DNA of 64,000 nt, from assembly GCF_014302995.1 (NCBI RefSeq), contig NZ_CP060295.1:5509501-5573500 (forward strand). Reading direction: 5' to 3'. A program made the translations under genes and the position numbers. Shown one piece after another: positions 51,627-60,223 of this stretch. The notes beneath the pieces were generated by a model that ran no database searches, was not told the origin of the DNA, and saw only the letters and a list, made by a program, of their open reading frames with translations. The DNA comes from Variovorax sp. PAMC26660 (lineage in GTDB: Bacteria; Pseudomonadota; Gammaproteobacteria; Burkholderiales; Burkholderiaceae_C). Position 1 is the first letter of the stretch. Each line of letters begins with the position of its first letter.

Positions 51627-52457
51627 TCATGACACACGTGCGGCCACGTACTGCAACGGTGTCATACCGAAGGTGCGCTTGAAGTGCTTGTTGAGCGCGC
51701 TCTGGTCATAGAAGCCCGAAGCGAGCGCCGCGTCGACCACCGACTGGCCCGCCTGCAGTCGCCGCAAGGCCGCCCGCAGCCGCAGTTGGGTCAGGCAGGT
51801 GTGCGGCGTCAGGCCGATGGACCGCTTGAACGCACCGATCAACTGGAAGGGCGTGAGGTTGGCGACCGCGCCCATCTGCTCCAGCGTCAGGCGCTCCGCA
51901 TGGCAGTCGTGCATCAGTTCGAGCACCGGGGCCAGCAGGCGCGCATCCGATGGCGCGCGGGGAATGCGCTGCGCCGCCTGGCCGTGCCTCTGGAACAGAT
52001 CGCCGAAGCTGCGCACCAGCAGTTCGCGATGGCGCAGGGCGTCCTGCTCGCCGTCGAGGGCGTGATGCAGTTCCAGAAAGCCCGCGATCAGGTCCGGGTC
52101 GAGAAAGACATTCGAGCTGAAGTAGCGGGGCTGGTCGATGCCCAGCGAAGACAGCACGCCGTGAAGGCCCGACTCTCCCAGGTAGAAGGCCCGGTAGCGC
52201 CAGCGCTCGCTGCCGCCCATGTGGCCCGAATGCGGCTCGGCCGGGTTGAAGACCAGCAGCGCCTGCCGGTGGGCGGTGTCCGTGCGGCCCCGGCTCGTGA
52301 ACTCCGAGCCGCCGACCTCGGTGGCCGCGACCACGAAGGAGTCGTGCACATGGGGCGCGTAGCTGTGCGTCGTGAAGTCGGCGTGGAGCATGTCCATGCC
52401 CGGCACGGCGGGTGCATGCCAGTAACGCGACGTGTTGCGAGGGTCGGGTCGGGCCAA
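51627..52457 (-). CDS. AraC-family regulator
   Basis: The protein has 276 residues from the TTG at 52457, with AAGGAAG seven bases upstream; an ATG at 52529 would add 24 residues without a better site. The N-terminal cupin region has YAPHVHDSFVVAATEVG and VFNPAEPHSGHMG. The C-terminal AraC domain (about 180-275) contains LTLEQMGAVANLTPFQLIGAFKRSIGLTPHTCLTQLRLRAALRRL and VVDAALASGFYDQSALNKHFKRTFGMTP. No divergent partner is adjacent. The regulated gene is not evident. Confidence 0.87.
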   Translation of the reverse strand: MARPDPRNTSRYWHAPAVPGMDMLHADFTTHSYAPHVHDSFVVAATEVGGSEFTSRGRTDTAHRQALLVFNPAEPHSGHMGGSERWRYRAFYLGESGLHGVLSSLGIDQPRYFSSNVFLDPDLIAGFLELHHALDGEQDALRHRELLVRSFGDLFQRHGQAAQRIPRAPSDARLLAPVLELMHDCHAERLTLEQMGAVANLTPFQLIGAFKRSIGLTPHTCLTQLRLRAALRRLQAGQSVVDAALASGFYDQSALNKHFKRTFGMTPLQYVAARVS

Positions 52458-52533
52458 GGGAACTTCCTTTCGACGCGGGCCATGGTAGCGCTTCGGGCTG
52501 CAGTGCCCAGGGAGGCGCCCTGCAAGCACTTCC

Positions 52534-53220
52534 CTAGCGGCCGAGCCTCAACAGCATTTCACGCACATCGTCCACCAGCCACAGGCCCAGGCTTCGATCG
52601 CTTTGTGGAAACTGGAGTGGGCCGCTCGCCGACGGATAAACGATGGCCTCGGTGACATTGCCCTCCACGATCAGGCGCCGGGGAGGCGGCAGATTGAACG
52701 GTGCCATTTCAAGATTGATCGGTGTCCAGCCGCCGGTGGGGATGTCCTGGTTGCGTGGCAGTGAGCGATAGGTGAAGGTGGTGGTCAGGAGCCACTTCGA
52801 CCGGCTGGACACCACCGCATGCAGGGCATGAAAGGTGTCGGCATGGGAAAAATGAAACAGGCAATCGCGGCAGAGGATGAGGTCGACGGTCGGCAGTTCG
52901 TCGGCAAGCAGGTTCAGTTTGCTGAAGCGGCGTCCTGGTCTTCCAAAGCGCTCCGTGTTCCGCTGCACGAGTTCTTCGACGATGTCGGCACCGGTGTAGT
53001 CGATGCCCGCCAGATCGACATGCTGCATCCAGTTGAAGTCTCCGCACGGCAAGTCGAGCAATGTACGAACCTGAAGCTCGCGCAGCAGATGCGGCAGTTC
53101 CCGGATGATTTGCGCGGTGTTCGTGAGTTCAGACCCCGCGCCGGACACACTTTCTGTCGATCCCCAGGCATTCGACGTGAAGATGTTGGAAAAGACGGTC
53201 TCGGGTGGTTGTGTGGTCAT
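52534..53220 (-). CDS. Class I SAM-dependent methyltransferase
   Basis: The protein has 228 residues from ATG 53220; a longer frame to 53823 crosses the DUF2845 gene and is rejected. SAM-binding motifs are VRTLLDLPCGDFNWM (motif I, with the GxG replaced by PCGD), YTGADIVEELV and TVDLILCRDCLFHFSHADTFHAL (motif for acidic substrate site). The layout resembles small-molecule or tailoring methyltransferases. No neighbouring pathway gene tells the substrate. Confidence 0.85.
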   Translation of the reverse strand: MTTQPPETVFSNIFTSNAWGSTESVSGAGSELTNTAQIIRELPHLLRELQVRTLLDLPCGDFNWMQHVDLAGIDYTGADIVEELVQRNTERFGRPGRRFSKLNLLADELPTVDLILCRDCLFHFSHADTFHALHAVVSSRSKWLLTTTFTYRSLPRNQDIPTGGWTPINLEMAPFNLPPPRRLIVEGNVTEAIVYPSASGPLQFPQSDRSLGLWLVDDVREMLLRLGR

Positions 53221-53282
53221 TTCGCACGCATGAAAAATCGAGTCCTGATGATCATAGTCGGCGGTAACGAATCGACCTTCTC

Positions 53283-53639
53283 CTAGCGCACTCTCTCGCC
53301 GTCGCGCACCGATTCGACCGCGCCGTTGTAGAAGCGCACGATGCCCAGGAAGTTGCCCTGGCCGCGGTTGTAGACCCAGTCTTCCATCGGCACGCACTGC
53401 TGCGTGACGATCTGCTGGGCCGGCGCACCGGGGTAGTTCGAGGGCACCCAGATCACCTGCGGGCGCGGCACGCAGACGAACTCCTTGGACACTGGCTCGC
53501 CGCACCGTTGTGTCACCGAGAACTTGGAGTCCCCGACGCTGGAGAGCGTGCCGCCGCAGCTCAGCGACTGTGCGGATGCGCTGCCGGTGTGCATGCCGGC
53601 GGCGAACAGGAAGAGGGCGCTCGCGGCGAGGGTTCGCAT
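53283..53639 (-). CDS. DUF2845 secreted protein
   Basis: The protein has 118 residues with a signal peptide (MRTLAASALFLFAAGMHTGSASA, cleavage near residue 23). The mature part has three or four cysteines (LSCGGTL, QRCGEP, FVCVPRP, QQCVPMEDW) that may form disulfides, and the conserved WVYNRGQGNFLGIVRFYNGAVESV. It matches DUF2845, small periplasmic proteins of unknown function. It is divergent from the carboxylesterase gene. Confidence 0.8.
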   Translation of the reverse strand: MRTLAASALFLFAAGMHTGSASAQSLSCGGTLSSVGDSKFSVTQRCGEPVSKEFVCVPRPQVIWVPSNYPGAPAQQIVTQQCVPMEDWVYNRGQGNFLGIVRFYNGAVESVRDGERVR

Positions 53640-53840
53640 AGGTTCCTTGGGGCTTCTTGACCACCTGTGACTGTAGCCGTGCGCTGGCGTTCATGTTCCT
53701 TTGCGGCCCCGAAGTCAATCGGAGAATTCTTCCCAAGCCCCGTCGATGACACCGAGACCGCCGGCGCCTTGCGGTCCGCAGAATCGGACGATGACCCTGG
53801 CCGTCAGAGCCAGCCGCATCCACCCCGAGGAGACAACAAC

Positions 53841-55589
53841 ATGAACCGTCGGTATTTGCTACGCCTCGTCCGCATCGCTGCCCAATGGGCCATTGGCGCG
53901 CTTGCGGTCCTTTCGATTCCCGCGCTTGCCGCCTACAACCAGAGCCTCACGCGCACGCTCGATGCCGGCCAGATCTACGGCAAGGCAGCCAGCAACAACA
54001 CGCAGGCCTTCCTGGGCATTTCCTTTGCGCAGCCGCCGGTCGGCAACCTGCGATGGCGCGCGCCGCAGCCGCCGGTGCCATGGAGCGGATCGCGTGCCGC
54101 CACCACGCTCGCCGGCATGTGCGCGCAGGTCGGCAACCCCTTCGGCGAGCCCGACCCCGCGACCTTCGGCCAGCCCGTGGGCAGCGAGGACTGCCTCTAC
54201 CTGAACGTGTGGCGCCCCAACTCCAGCGCCGACAACCTGCCGGTGTTCTTCTGGATCCACGGCGGCAGCAACACCAAGGGCACCGCACGCGACTCGACCT
54301 ACGACGGCGCCTATCTCGCGCAGAAGGCCAACATGGTGGTGGTGACGGTGCAGTACCGCATGGGCATGCTGGGCTGGCTCAACCATCCGGCCATGAAGAC
54401 CGGCAACGCGCTGGACGACTCGGGCAACTTCACCACGCTCGACCTCGTGCGCGGACTCGACTGGGTCAAGGCCAACGCCCGCGCTTTCGGTGGCAACCCC
54501 GGCCAGGTGACGGTGGCGGGCCAATCGGCCGGCTGCATCAACACCTGGGGCCTGCTGCAATCGCCGCTGGCCGAGGGCAAGTTCCAACGCGCGGTGTGCA
54601 TGTCGGGCATTCCCAATGCGTATCCGCCGGTGGTGGGCACGCTGGCGGCCGAGTCGCTGATCGACAGCCTGCTGGTCGACACTGGTCGCGCATCGACCAC
54701 GGCCCAGGCCACGGCGCAGCGCGCGACGATGAGCCCCTCCGACATCGCCGCGCTGCTGCGCAACGCCAGCGCGGCGCAGATCATGAAGTTCACGCCCAGC
54801 CCCGTGGTGCCCGGCCATTTCACCGACGGCACGGTGATCCGCGCCGCCGGCCTGCCGGGCCTGCTGCTGGGCAACTACAACAAGATGCCGATCATGATCG
54901 GCTCGACGCACGACGAAGGCTCGTACTTCGCCTTCCTGTTCGGCATGGGCCAACCCACGCAGCAGGAGTTCTGGAACCTGGCCAACTACGCGCCGCCCGG
55001 CAGCGTGACCTTCAACCAGCTCATCAAGCCCGAGTTCCGCCCGATCTACACGCAGACGCACGAGGCGCTGACCTATGCGCTGGACAACGTGATCGACAAC
55101 GTCATCCGCGTGCTGCGGCTGCAGAACGGTGACATCTACCGCTACAACTACAACTGGGACGACACGCCCCAGCCCTGGAAAGACACCTTCGGTGCCTTCC
55201 ACGCGATCGACGTGGCCGCGCTGTTCGGCAACTTCGTGACCGACCAGCCGAACTTCATGCACTTTGCCTGGAGCCCGGCGAACGCGAACAGCCGCAAGGC
55301 GCTGTCGGACAAGTTCATCGACTACACGGCCAGCTTTGCGCGCTACGGCGCACCCACGCGGCTGTTCGACGGCAAGACGCCTTGGACCGGCTGGACCAAC
55401 TTCATCTGCCTGCTGTGCAACAAGCGGATGATTTTCGACAACCAGTCGTACATGTCGCCCGACGACTACCTGTTCTTCTGGCCGCGCTACACGCTGCTGT
55501 CGCCGCAGCAGCGCGACTTTCTTTCGCAGCAGATCGACTTCAACAACCTGCCGGATTCGGTCGACCCGCTGCGCAGCGGCCCGCGCTGA
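53841..55589 (+). CDS. Secreted type-B carboxylesterase
   Basis: The protein has 582 residues from ATG 53841, preceded by GAGGAGACAACAAC. A signal peptide ends near residue 32 (SIPALAA). The alpha/beta hydrolase has a type-B start (FLGISFAQPPVGNLRWRAPQPPVPW), EDCLYLNVWRP, the oxyanion HGGSN and the nucleophile in GQSAGCINTWGLL, where the usual GESAG is GQSAG. The acid is likely in STHDEGSYF and the histidine in FGAFHAIDVAALFGNF. It cleaves carboxylic esters outside the cytoplasm; the substrate is unknown. A convergent two-component pair lies downstream. Confidence 0.9.
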   Translation: MNRRYLLRLVRIAAQWAIGALAVLSIPALAAYNQSLTRTLDAGQIYGKAASNNTQAFLGISFAQPPVGNLRWRAPQPPVPWSGSRAATTLAGMCAQVGNPFGEPDPATFGQPVGSEDCLYLNVWRPNSSADNLPVFFWIHGGSNTKGTARDSTYDGAYLAQKANMVVVTVQYRMGMLGWLNHPAMKTGNALDDSGNFTTLDLVRGLDWVKANARAFGGNPGQVTVAGQSAGCINTWGLLQSPLAEGKFQRAVCMSGIPNAYPPVVGTLAAESLIDSLLVDTGRASTTAQATAQRATMSPSDIAALLRNASAAQIMKFTPSPVVPGHFTDGTVIRAAGLPGLLLGNYNKMPIMIGSTHDEGSYFAFLFGMGQPTQQEFWNLANYAPPGSVTFNQLIKPEFRPIYTQTHEALTYALDNVIDNVIRVLRLQNGDIYRYNYNWDDTPQPWKDTFGAFHAIDVAALFGNFVTDQPNFMHFAWSPANANSRKALSDKFIDYTASFARYGAPTRLFDGKTPWTGWTNFICLLCNKRMIFDNQSYMSPDDYLFFWPRYTLLSPQQRDFLSQQIDFNNLPDSVDPLRSGPR

Positions 55590-55609
55590 GGTGTTGTTGC
55601 GTCGTTGCG

Positions 55610-56257
55610 CTACTGGATGATCCGGTGGCGCACGGCGTAGAGCACCAGCTCGGCCGTGCTCGCCACGCCGAGCTTTTCCAGGATGTTGGTGCGGTGCGTG
55701 CTCACGGTCTTCACGCTGATGAGCATCTCTTCGCCGATCACCGTGAGCGAGATGCCCTTGAGCATCATCAGCATGATCTGGTGCTCGCGCACCGTCAGCC
55801 GCTGGTGCGCGGGGCGCTCGTCGCGGCCTTCGAGCTGGCCGCTCACCAGCGGCGCGGCGCGCGCGCTCAGGTACTGGCCGCCCGATGCAACGCGCCGTAT
55901 CGCAAGCACCAGTTCGGCCGGCTCCGCGTCCTTGGCGATGTAGCCCCGCGCGCCAGCCTGGATGGCGACCAGCGCGTACTGCTCCTCGGCGTACATCGAC
56001 AGCATCAGCACCGGCAACGCGGGTTGTGCCGCGCGGATCGAGGCCAGCACTTCAAGGCCGTTGCGGCCTTCCATGTTGATGTCCAGCAGCACCACGTCAA
56101 AGCGACGGTGGCGCACCTGCTCCAGCGCTTCGGAGCCGTTGGCCGCCTCGCCGGTGGTGCGGATGTCGCTCTCGTCGAGCAGCAAGCGCTGCAGGCCCGA
56201 ACGAAAGATCGTGTGGTCGTCGACCATGAGGATGTCGATCAACGTGGCATTCCTCAA
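55610..56257 (-). CDS. NarL/FixJ-type response regulator
   Basis: The protein has 215 residues. The receiver domain (1-120) has the acidic pair DD in ILMVDDHTIF, phosphoacceptor Asp59 in VVLLDINMEG, and Lys in YIAKDAEPAEL. The C-terminal LuxR-type helix-turn-helix is ISVKTVSTHRTNILEKLGVASTAELVLYAVRH (about 175-207). Its ATG overlaps the stop of the PAS-domain kinase by 4 bp, so the two are a cognate pair. The target is unknown, though the convergent carboxylesterase is the nearest gene. Confidence 0.95.
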   Translation of the reverse strand: MRNATLIDILMVDDHTIFRSGLQRLLLDESDIRTTGEAANGSEALEQVRHRRFDVVLLDINMEGRNGLEVLASIRAAQPALPVLMLSMYAEEQYALVAIQAGARGYIAKDAEPAELVLAIRRVASGGQYLSARAAPLVSGQLEGRDERPAHQRLTVREHQIMLMMLKGISLTVIGEEMLISVKTVSTHRTNILEKLGVASTAELVLYAVRHRIIQ

Positions 56258-57297
56258 TGCAACGGCGCGCGCAGGCTCAGGCGCGTGCCCTGGCCCGGCG
56301 CCGAGCGGATCTGCAGCTCGCCGCCGATCTCGCGTGCCCGCTCGCTCATGCTCAGCAGCCCGAGCGCGCTGCCGCCGGGCGCAGCGGGGTCGAAACCACA
56401 GCCGTCGTCGTGCAGCTCCAGCCGCAGTTGCAGGTCTTCCACGCGCAAGGTCACGCCGACATTGCGCGCCTTCGAGTGGCGCGAAACATTGGTCAGGCCC
56501 TCCTGGAAGATGCGGTACACCGCCGTCGTGTGCCGGGGCAAAAGGCGCAGCGTCTTCGCGTCGGTGTCCAGCACATGCTGCACGCCCGAACGGCGCGTGA
56601 ATGCGTGCAGCTCGTTCGCGAGTGCGACCGACAGGTCGAGGTGATCGAGTGCGCTGGGGCGCAGCGCTTCGGAAATCTGCTTGACCGTGTCGATGGTCTG
56701 CTGTGTCAGTGCGATCAGGCCCTGCGTGAGCGACTGCAGCTCGGGGTTTTCGGCGCGGCGCTGGATGCGGGTCGCATCCATCTTGATCGAGGTGAGCATG
56801 CCGCCCAGCACGTCATGGATGTCGCGTGCCATCGCGAGGCGCTGCTCTTCGAGCTTGTTGGCGGTGTAGGCGGCCAGCGCCTGGAGCTGTTCGCGCGAGC
56901 GCTTGAGTTCTTCCTCGTTGCGCACCCGGTCGGTCACGTCGACCCCCACGCCCATCACCGCCGGCCGGCCCCGGTAGAGGATGCGCGAGCCGTGCACTTC
57001 GACAAAGCGCACGCGGCCGTCGCGGTGCAGCCCGCGCGTGATGAAGTGCATGCTCGGTGGGTGACCCGAGAGGCGGGCGCGGATGCGCGAGCGCACCACC
57101 TCCAGAAAGTCGGGCGGAACGATCTGCGCCAGCGACATGCCGGTCGCTTCCTGCACCGTGTAGCCGGCAATGCCCGCCCATGTGGCGTTGCAGTAGACGA
57201 AGCAATCGTCCTGGATCACGTAGATGCCCGCGACCATCTGCTCCACGATGGTGTGGAAGGGCATGTCCGGCAGGCTTTCGTGTTCGAGGTCGGTCAC
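56254..57297 (-). CDS. PAS-domain sensor histidine kinase (HisKA_3/NarX class)
   Basis: The protein has 347 residues with no membrane helix. A PAS domain (about 15-125, VAGIYVIQDDCFVYCNATWAGIAGYTVQEATGMSLAQIVPPDF) is followed by a short coil and the HisKA_3 phosphoacceptor His161 in ARDIHDVLGGMLTSIKMD. The ATPase domain follows, with TNVSRHSKARNVGVTLRV and HDDGCGFDP, GLLSMSERAREIGGEL. It signals to the NarL-type regulator encoded next. The ligand of the PAS domain is unknown. Confidence 0.93.
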   Translation of the reverse strand: MTDLEHESLPDMPFHTIVEQMVAGIYVIQDDCFVYCNATWAGIAGYTVQEATGMSLAQIVPPDFLEVVRSRIRARLSGHPPSMHFITRGLHRDGRVRFVEVHGSRILYRGRPAVMGVGVDVTDRVRNEEELKRSREQLQALAAYTANKLEEQRLAMARDIHDVLGGMLTSIKMDATRIQRRAENPELQSLTQGLIALTQQTIDTVKQISEALRPSALDHLDLSVALANELHAFTRRSGVQHVLDTDAKTLRLLPRHTTAVYRIFQEGLTNVSRHSKARNVGVTLRVEDLQLRLELHDDGCGFDPAAPGGSALGLLSMSERAREIGGELQIRSAPGQGTRLSLRAPLH

Positions 57298-57489
57298 GTG
57301 GCGGGGGAGCGGTGGGCGGCTTCATGATAGGGCGGCAACCGCTCCACGCCCGTGTGCTGCGGGTTTGCGAGAAGCAGGTTTCCCCGTGGCCTTTGCCGGA
57401 AATATCCGATGGCCGGCGCGGGCGCCATGCCGATCGATGTGGGCGCGGCAGCGGCGAAAAACTCAATCGCGCGACGCGCGCATGCCGCC

Positions 57490-58368
57490 TCAGGATCCGG
57501 GGGCGCGCAACTTGGTGAGAGCGAAGCCCAGCCCCACCGCAATGCAGAGAAACGCCAGCACTGCCAGCCAAACGGATTGGGTGAACACGTAGGCGCCCAG
57601 CGCCGCGCCCGCAGCCAGCACGGCGGCCAGCCATTCGAGCGCGGAATCCTGCCAGCCGGCGGGCCTGGCTTTGCGTGGCGGGGGCGGTGCGCCTTCGCGT
57701 TTCCCGGCTTCTTGCCCGTTGAATTGCGGTCGTGGTTTTTTCTGCGGAAGCGAGAAAAGCGTGCCCAACTCCGGCGTGGGCCATGACCATCTGTCCGACG
57801 CACCGTTGCCCGAAAGGAGCCAGACGGGGTCTGCGTCGTACCGGGAGAGATCGGTTGCGAGGTCGGTGAGTGCGCCTTTTCCGTCCAGCTTGTCCAGCGC
57901 GGCAAGGTCGGCGCGCAGCCATTGTTCGGCATCGGCCGCATCGGGCAGGCCACTGGTGCGCAGCAGGAGGTGGTCGGCAAAGCCGCCTTGCGCGATCAGC
58001 GCCTCGAAGCCCTCGTAGATCGGCCGGTAGCGTTCGCCGATGGTCGCGACGATCTTCTCGCGACGGCTCGCCAGCCTTGCGAGGGCTGAGGGCTTGTCGG
58101 TCACGAGGTACGGGTACGTCGCATCCGCGCCGAAGTCTTCCAGGCATTCTTCGCGTTCGATGGCGCACGATTCATCGTCGATGTCGTGCTCATCGATGAA
58201 GCGCGCATGCCGGATGTCGTCTTCGCTGAAGAGCGCGCGCCAGAACAACGGGAAGAAGGCATTGGCCTCCAGCTCGCGGCCGTGGCCGAAGAAGTCGCGC
58301 CACTCGTTCAGGCTTCCCTGTGGCATGCGGGGCAGCGTCGAACTGCTCAGAAAGACGGGGTGCGACAT
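57490..58368 (-). CDS. Hypothetical protein with C-terminal membrane hairpin
   Basis: The protein has 292 residues. No family was recognised. Residues 1-195 are an acidic globular part (REECLEDFGADATYPYLVTDKPSALARL, PVWLLSGNGASDRW) like the DUF-type immunity or uncharacterised proteins seen near secretion effectors, but no such effector is nearby. A Pro/Lys-rich linker (about 200-240) precedes two membrane helices (about 244-262 and 264-284). It may be a cytoplasmic domain tethered to the inner membrane by its tail. Length and codon use look genuine. Confidence 0.75.
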   Translation of the reverse strand: MSHPVFLSSSTLPRMPQGSLNEWRDFFGHGRELEANAFFPLFWRALFSEDDIRHARFIDEHDIDDESCAIEREECLEDFGADATYPYLVTDKPSALARLASRREKIVATIGERYRPIYEGFEALIAQGGFADHLLLRTSGLPDAADAEQWLRADLAALDKLDGKGALTDLATDLSRYDADPVWLLSGNGASDRWSWPTPELGTLFSLPQKKPRPQFNGQEAGKREGAPPPPRKARPAGWQDSALEWLAAVLAAGAALGAYVFTQSVWLAVLAFLCIAVGLGFALTKLRAPGS

Positions 58369-58433
58369 GGCTCTGCTCCTTGCTGATTTCGAGGGCGCCG
58401 ATCAACGCGGCATGCGTGCGCGGATGTGCCGGC

Positions 58434-58826
58434 TCAACCGCCGATGGGGGAGCACAGCTCGACCAGCGTGCCATCAGGGCAACGCACGTACGAGACCACC
58501 TGACCCCACGGCTTGGATGTCGGCGGCGTGAGTTCCGATGCGCCAGCCGCGACGGCGCGGTCGTGCGCAGCTTTCACGTCATCGGTGACAAAGCCGAGTT
58601 CCATGCCCAGCGGCTTGGCCGACTCCGATGCGGCCACGTGCCCTTGTGGAAAGTTCGATGCGGCCAGTTCATGTGCGGCGAAAGAGAGCGTGGTGTCTCC
58701 CGTGAGCAGCTCGCCATAGGTGCCCGATTCATGCAGGAACTTTCTCTGGAAACCAAAGGCCTGCTCGAAGAACTGGAGGGACTGGGCCACGTCGGGGACG
58801 TAGACGATGGTGTAGCCGAATTTCAT
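58434..58826 (-). CDS. VOC/glyoxalase-family protein
   Basis: The protein has 130 residues from ATG 58826; an upstream in-frame codon at 58907 is not favoured. Two beta-alpha-beta-beta-beta units: FGYTIVYVPDVAQSLQFFEQAFGFQRKFLHESGTYGELLTGDTTLSFA and GMELGFVTDDVKAAHDRAVAAGASELTPPTSKPWGQVVSYVRCPDGTLVELCSP. A His from the first unit and a Glu near the C-terminus are the usual metal positions, but only the latter is clear here. It could be a glyoxalase, dioxygenase-like or antibiotic-binding protein. Confidence 0.88.
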   Translation of the reverse strand: MKFGYTIVYVPDVAQSLQFFEQAFGFQRKFLHESGTYGELLTGDTTLSFAAHELAASNFPQGHVAASESAKPLGMELGFVTDDVKAAHDRAVAAGASELTPPTSKPWGQVVSYVRCPDGTLVELCSPIGG

Positions 58827-59060
58827 GAGGGTGATCGATGGTGGTGGTGAGCGAGGGCGTATGGATTCCGCAGAACCGCACTCTACCCAGAACCTGCGTG
58901 AACTCAACCCGATGCGCCTGCGAACAGAAAGCCCATGAACCGCTCGGGCGAGGACCTATGGCGAATCTCAACTGGAGCAAGCAGAATGCGGCCACCAATG
59001 GTGGACGGCCCGGGTCTGGGTCTCCCAGGGCCACGTGTCTTGCGACTGCAGAGGGTTCAG

Positions 59061-59480
59061 ATGCTTCCCATCGTCATTTCTTTGGCGGCAACGGTCATCC
59101 TGCTCGTCTGGATGGGCTTCTTCATGATGGGCTCGCTGCCGCTGCTCGTGCTCAGGCACGACACCCCGCTGGACTCCCGCTTCATCCGGGGCCTGTTCAA
59201 CGTCTACTACCTTGCCGTGATGCTGACCGGGAGCGCGGCGGCGCTCTGCTATGTGTGGTCCGGCAGGTTCGTCTTCGCCGTCGGCATGGCGTGCATCGCG
59301 GCCTTGGCGTTCGCGCTGCGCCGCTGGATCATCATTCCGCGCATGGACTTCCTGCGTCACACGATTCCGGCTGCCGACAGCTCGATCTTCCAGTTCCGCC
59401 GGCTTCACATCATGGGGATGATGCTCAACGTGGCGCAGCTCGGTGCGGTGGCCTGGTCATTGACGAAGCTGGGGTTTTGA
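59061..59480 (+). CDS. Small integral membrane protein
   Basis: The protein has 139 residues. ATG 59061 follows AGAGGGTTCAG and begins just before the first helix; an ATG at 58935 would add 42 poorly coding residues. Four predicted helices (about 4-25, 45-65, 69-88, 116-134). Basic residues after helix 3 (RRWIIIPRMDFLRH) suggest orientation with that loop in the cytoplasm. No family was recognised; it could be a DUF4149-like or LysE-unrelated protein. Its neighbours give no hint. Confidence 0.75.
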   Translation: MLPIVISLAATVILLVWMGFFMMGSLPLLVLRHDTPLDSRFIRGLFNVYYLAVMLTGSAAALCYVWSGRFVFAVGMACIAALAFALRRWIIIPRMDFLRHTIPAADSSIFQFRRLHIMGMMLNVAQLGAVAWSLTKLGF

Positions 59481-59548
59481 TCCGCACGGTGCTGGCTTCG
59501 GGGCGTAGCGTGTCCTTGGTACGCCCGTCGGGTCGCTGACACTGCGGC

Positions 59549-59935
59549 TCAGGCGCAAAAGAAGAAATACCCGGCCAAGCCTGCGGCCGCGTAAGTCGCA
59601 ACGCCGATGAGTGCCATCGCATCTTCGGAGGCCACCAGCGAGCCGTCATCGGCATGCGCAAAACCGTGCCAGGGGAACTGCAAGCCGGCGCCGGGGAATT
59701 CAATGCGAACCTGTCCCAAGGTCACCACCTTGAAGGCGCCCAGAAGCAGCAGGAACACAGCCCCTTCACCCAGTACATGAACAAGCACGTACAAGGTGAG
59801 CACTGCGGGCGCGAACAGTACGGCAAGGGCAACGATTCCGGCAGTGCTCGCCGCCAGTTCGTCTTTGCAGACGAGTGCCAGGAGCGTGGCACCAACCGAC
59901 ACGAGCGCAGCAATGGTCCAGCGCGTCCGGCTCAC
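59549..59935 (-). CDS. Small hypothetical membrane protein
   Basis: The protein has 128 residues if translation starts at GTG 59935, with a weak AAGG nearby; an ATG at 60112 would add 59 residues of low hydrophobicity. Two or three predicted helices (about 5-23, 31-55, 110-127), with a C-terminal loop (ADDGSLVASEDAMALIG). No family was recognised. The coding potential is modest but the hydrophobic segments are consistent with a membrane protein. Confidence 0.6.
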   Translation of the reverse strand: MSRTRWTIAALVSVGATLLALVCKDELAASTAGIVALAVLFAPAVLTLYVLVHVLGEGAVFLLLLGAFKVVTLGQVRIEFPGAGLQFPWHGFAHADDGSLVASEDAMALIGVATYAAAGLAGYFFFCA

Positions 59936-60223
59936 CGTGGAACCTTGCCGCGAAGAAGTTGGCAGCACTGGCTCGCAATCGGTGCGTCGCGCAAGTACCG
60001 ATGGTTCTCTTCTTGAAGCATTGCCCGCATGAGTGTCTGTGTGGCCGACTGTAGCCGGTCTCTTCGTCGCCTTGAAGGGCAACTCCGACCCGCAAAAGCA
60101 AGCGATCTTCATGATGCCTTCATCAACCCTTCATGAATTTCGACAGTCGTTTTCATTGACGCTAGATTGCGCCCCGATGCCTCGTCGGGGCATCGACGCA
60201 CAACTCTCAATGGAGACGGATTC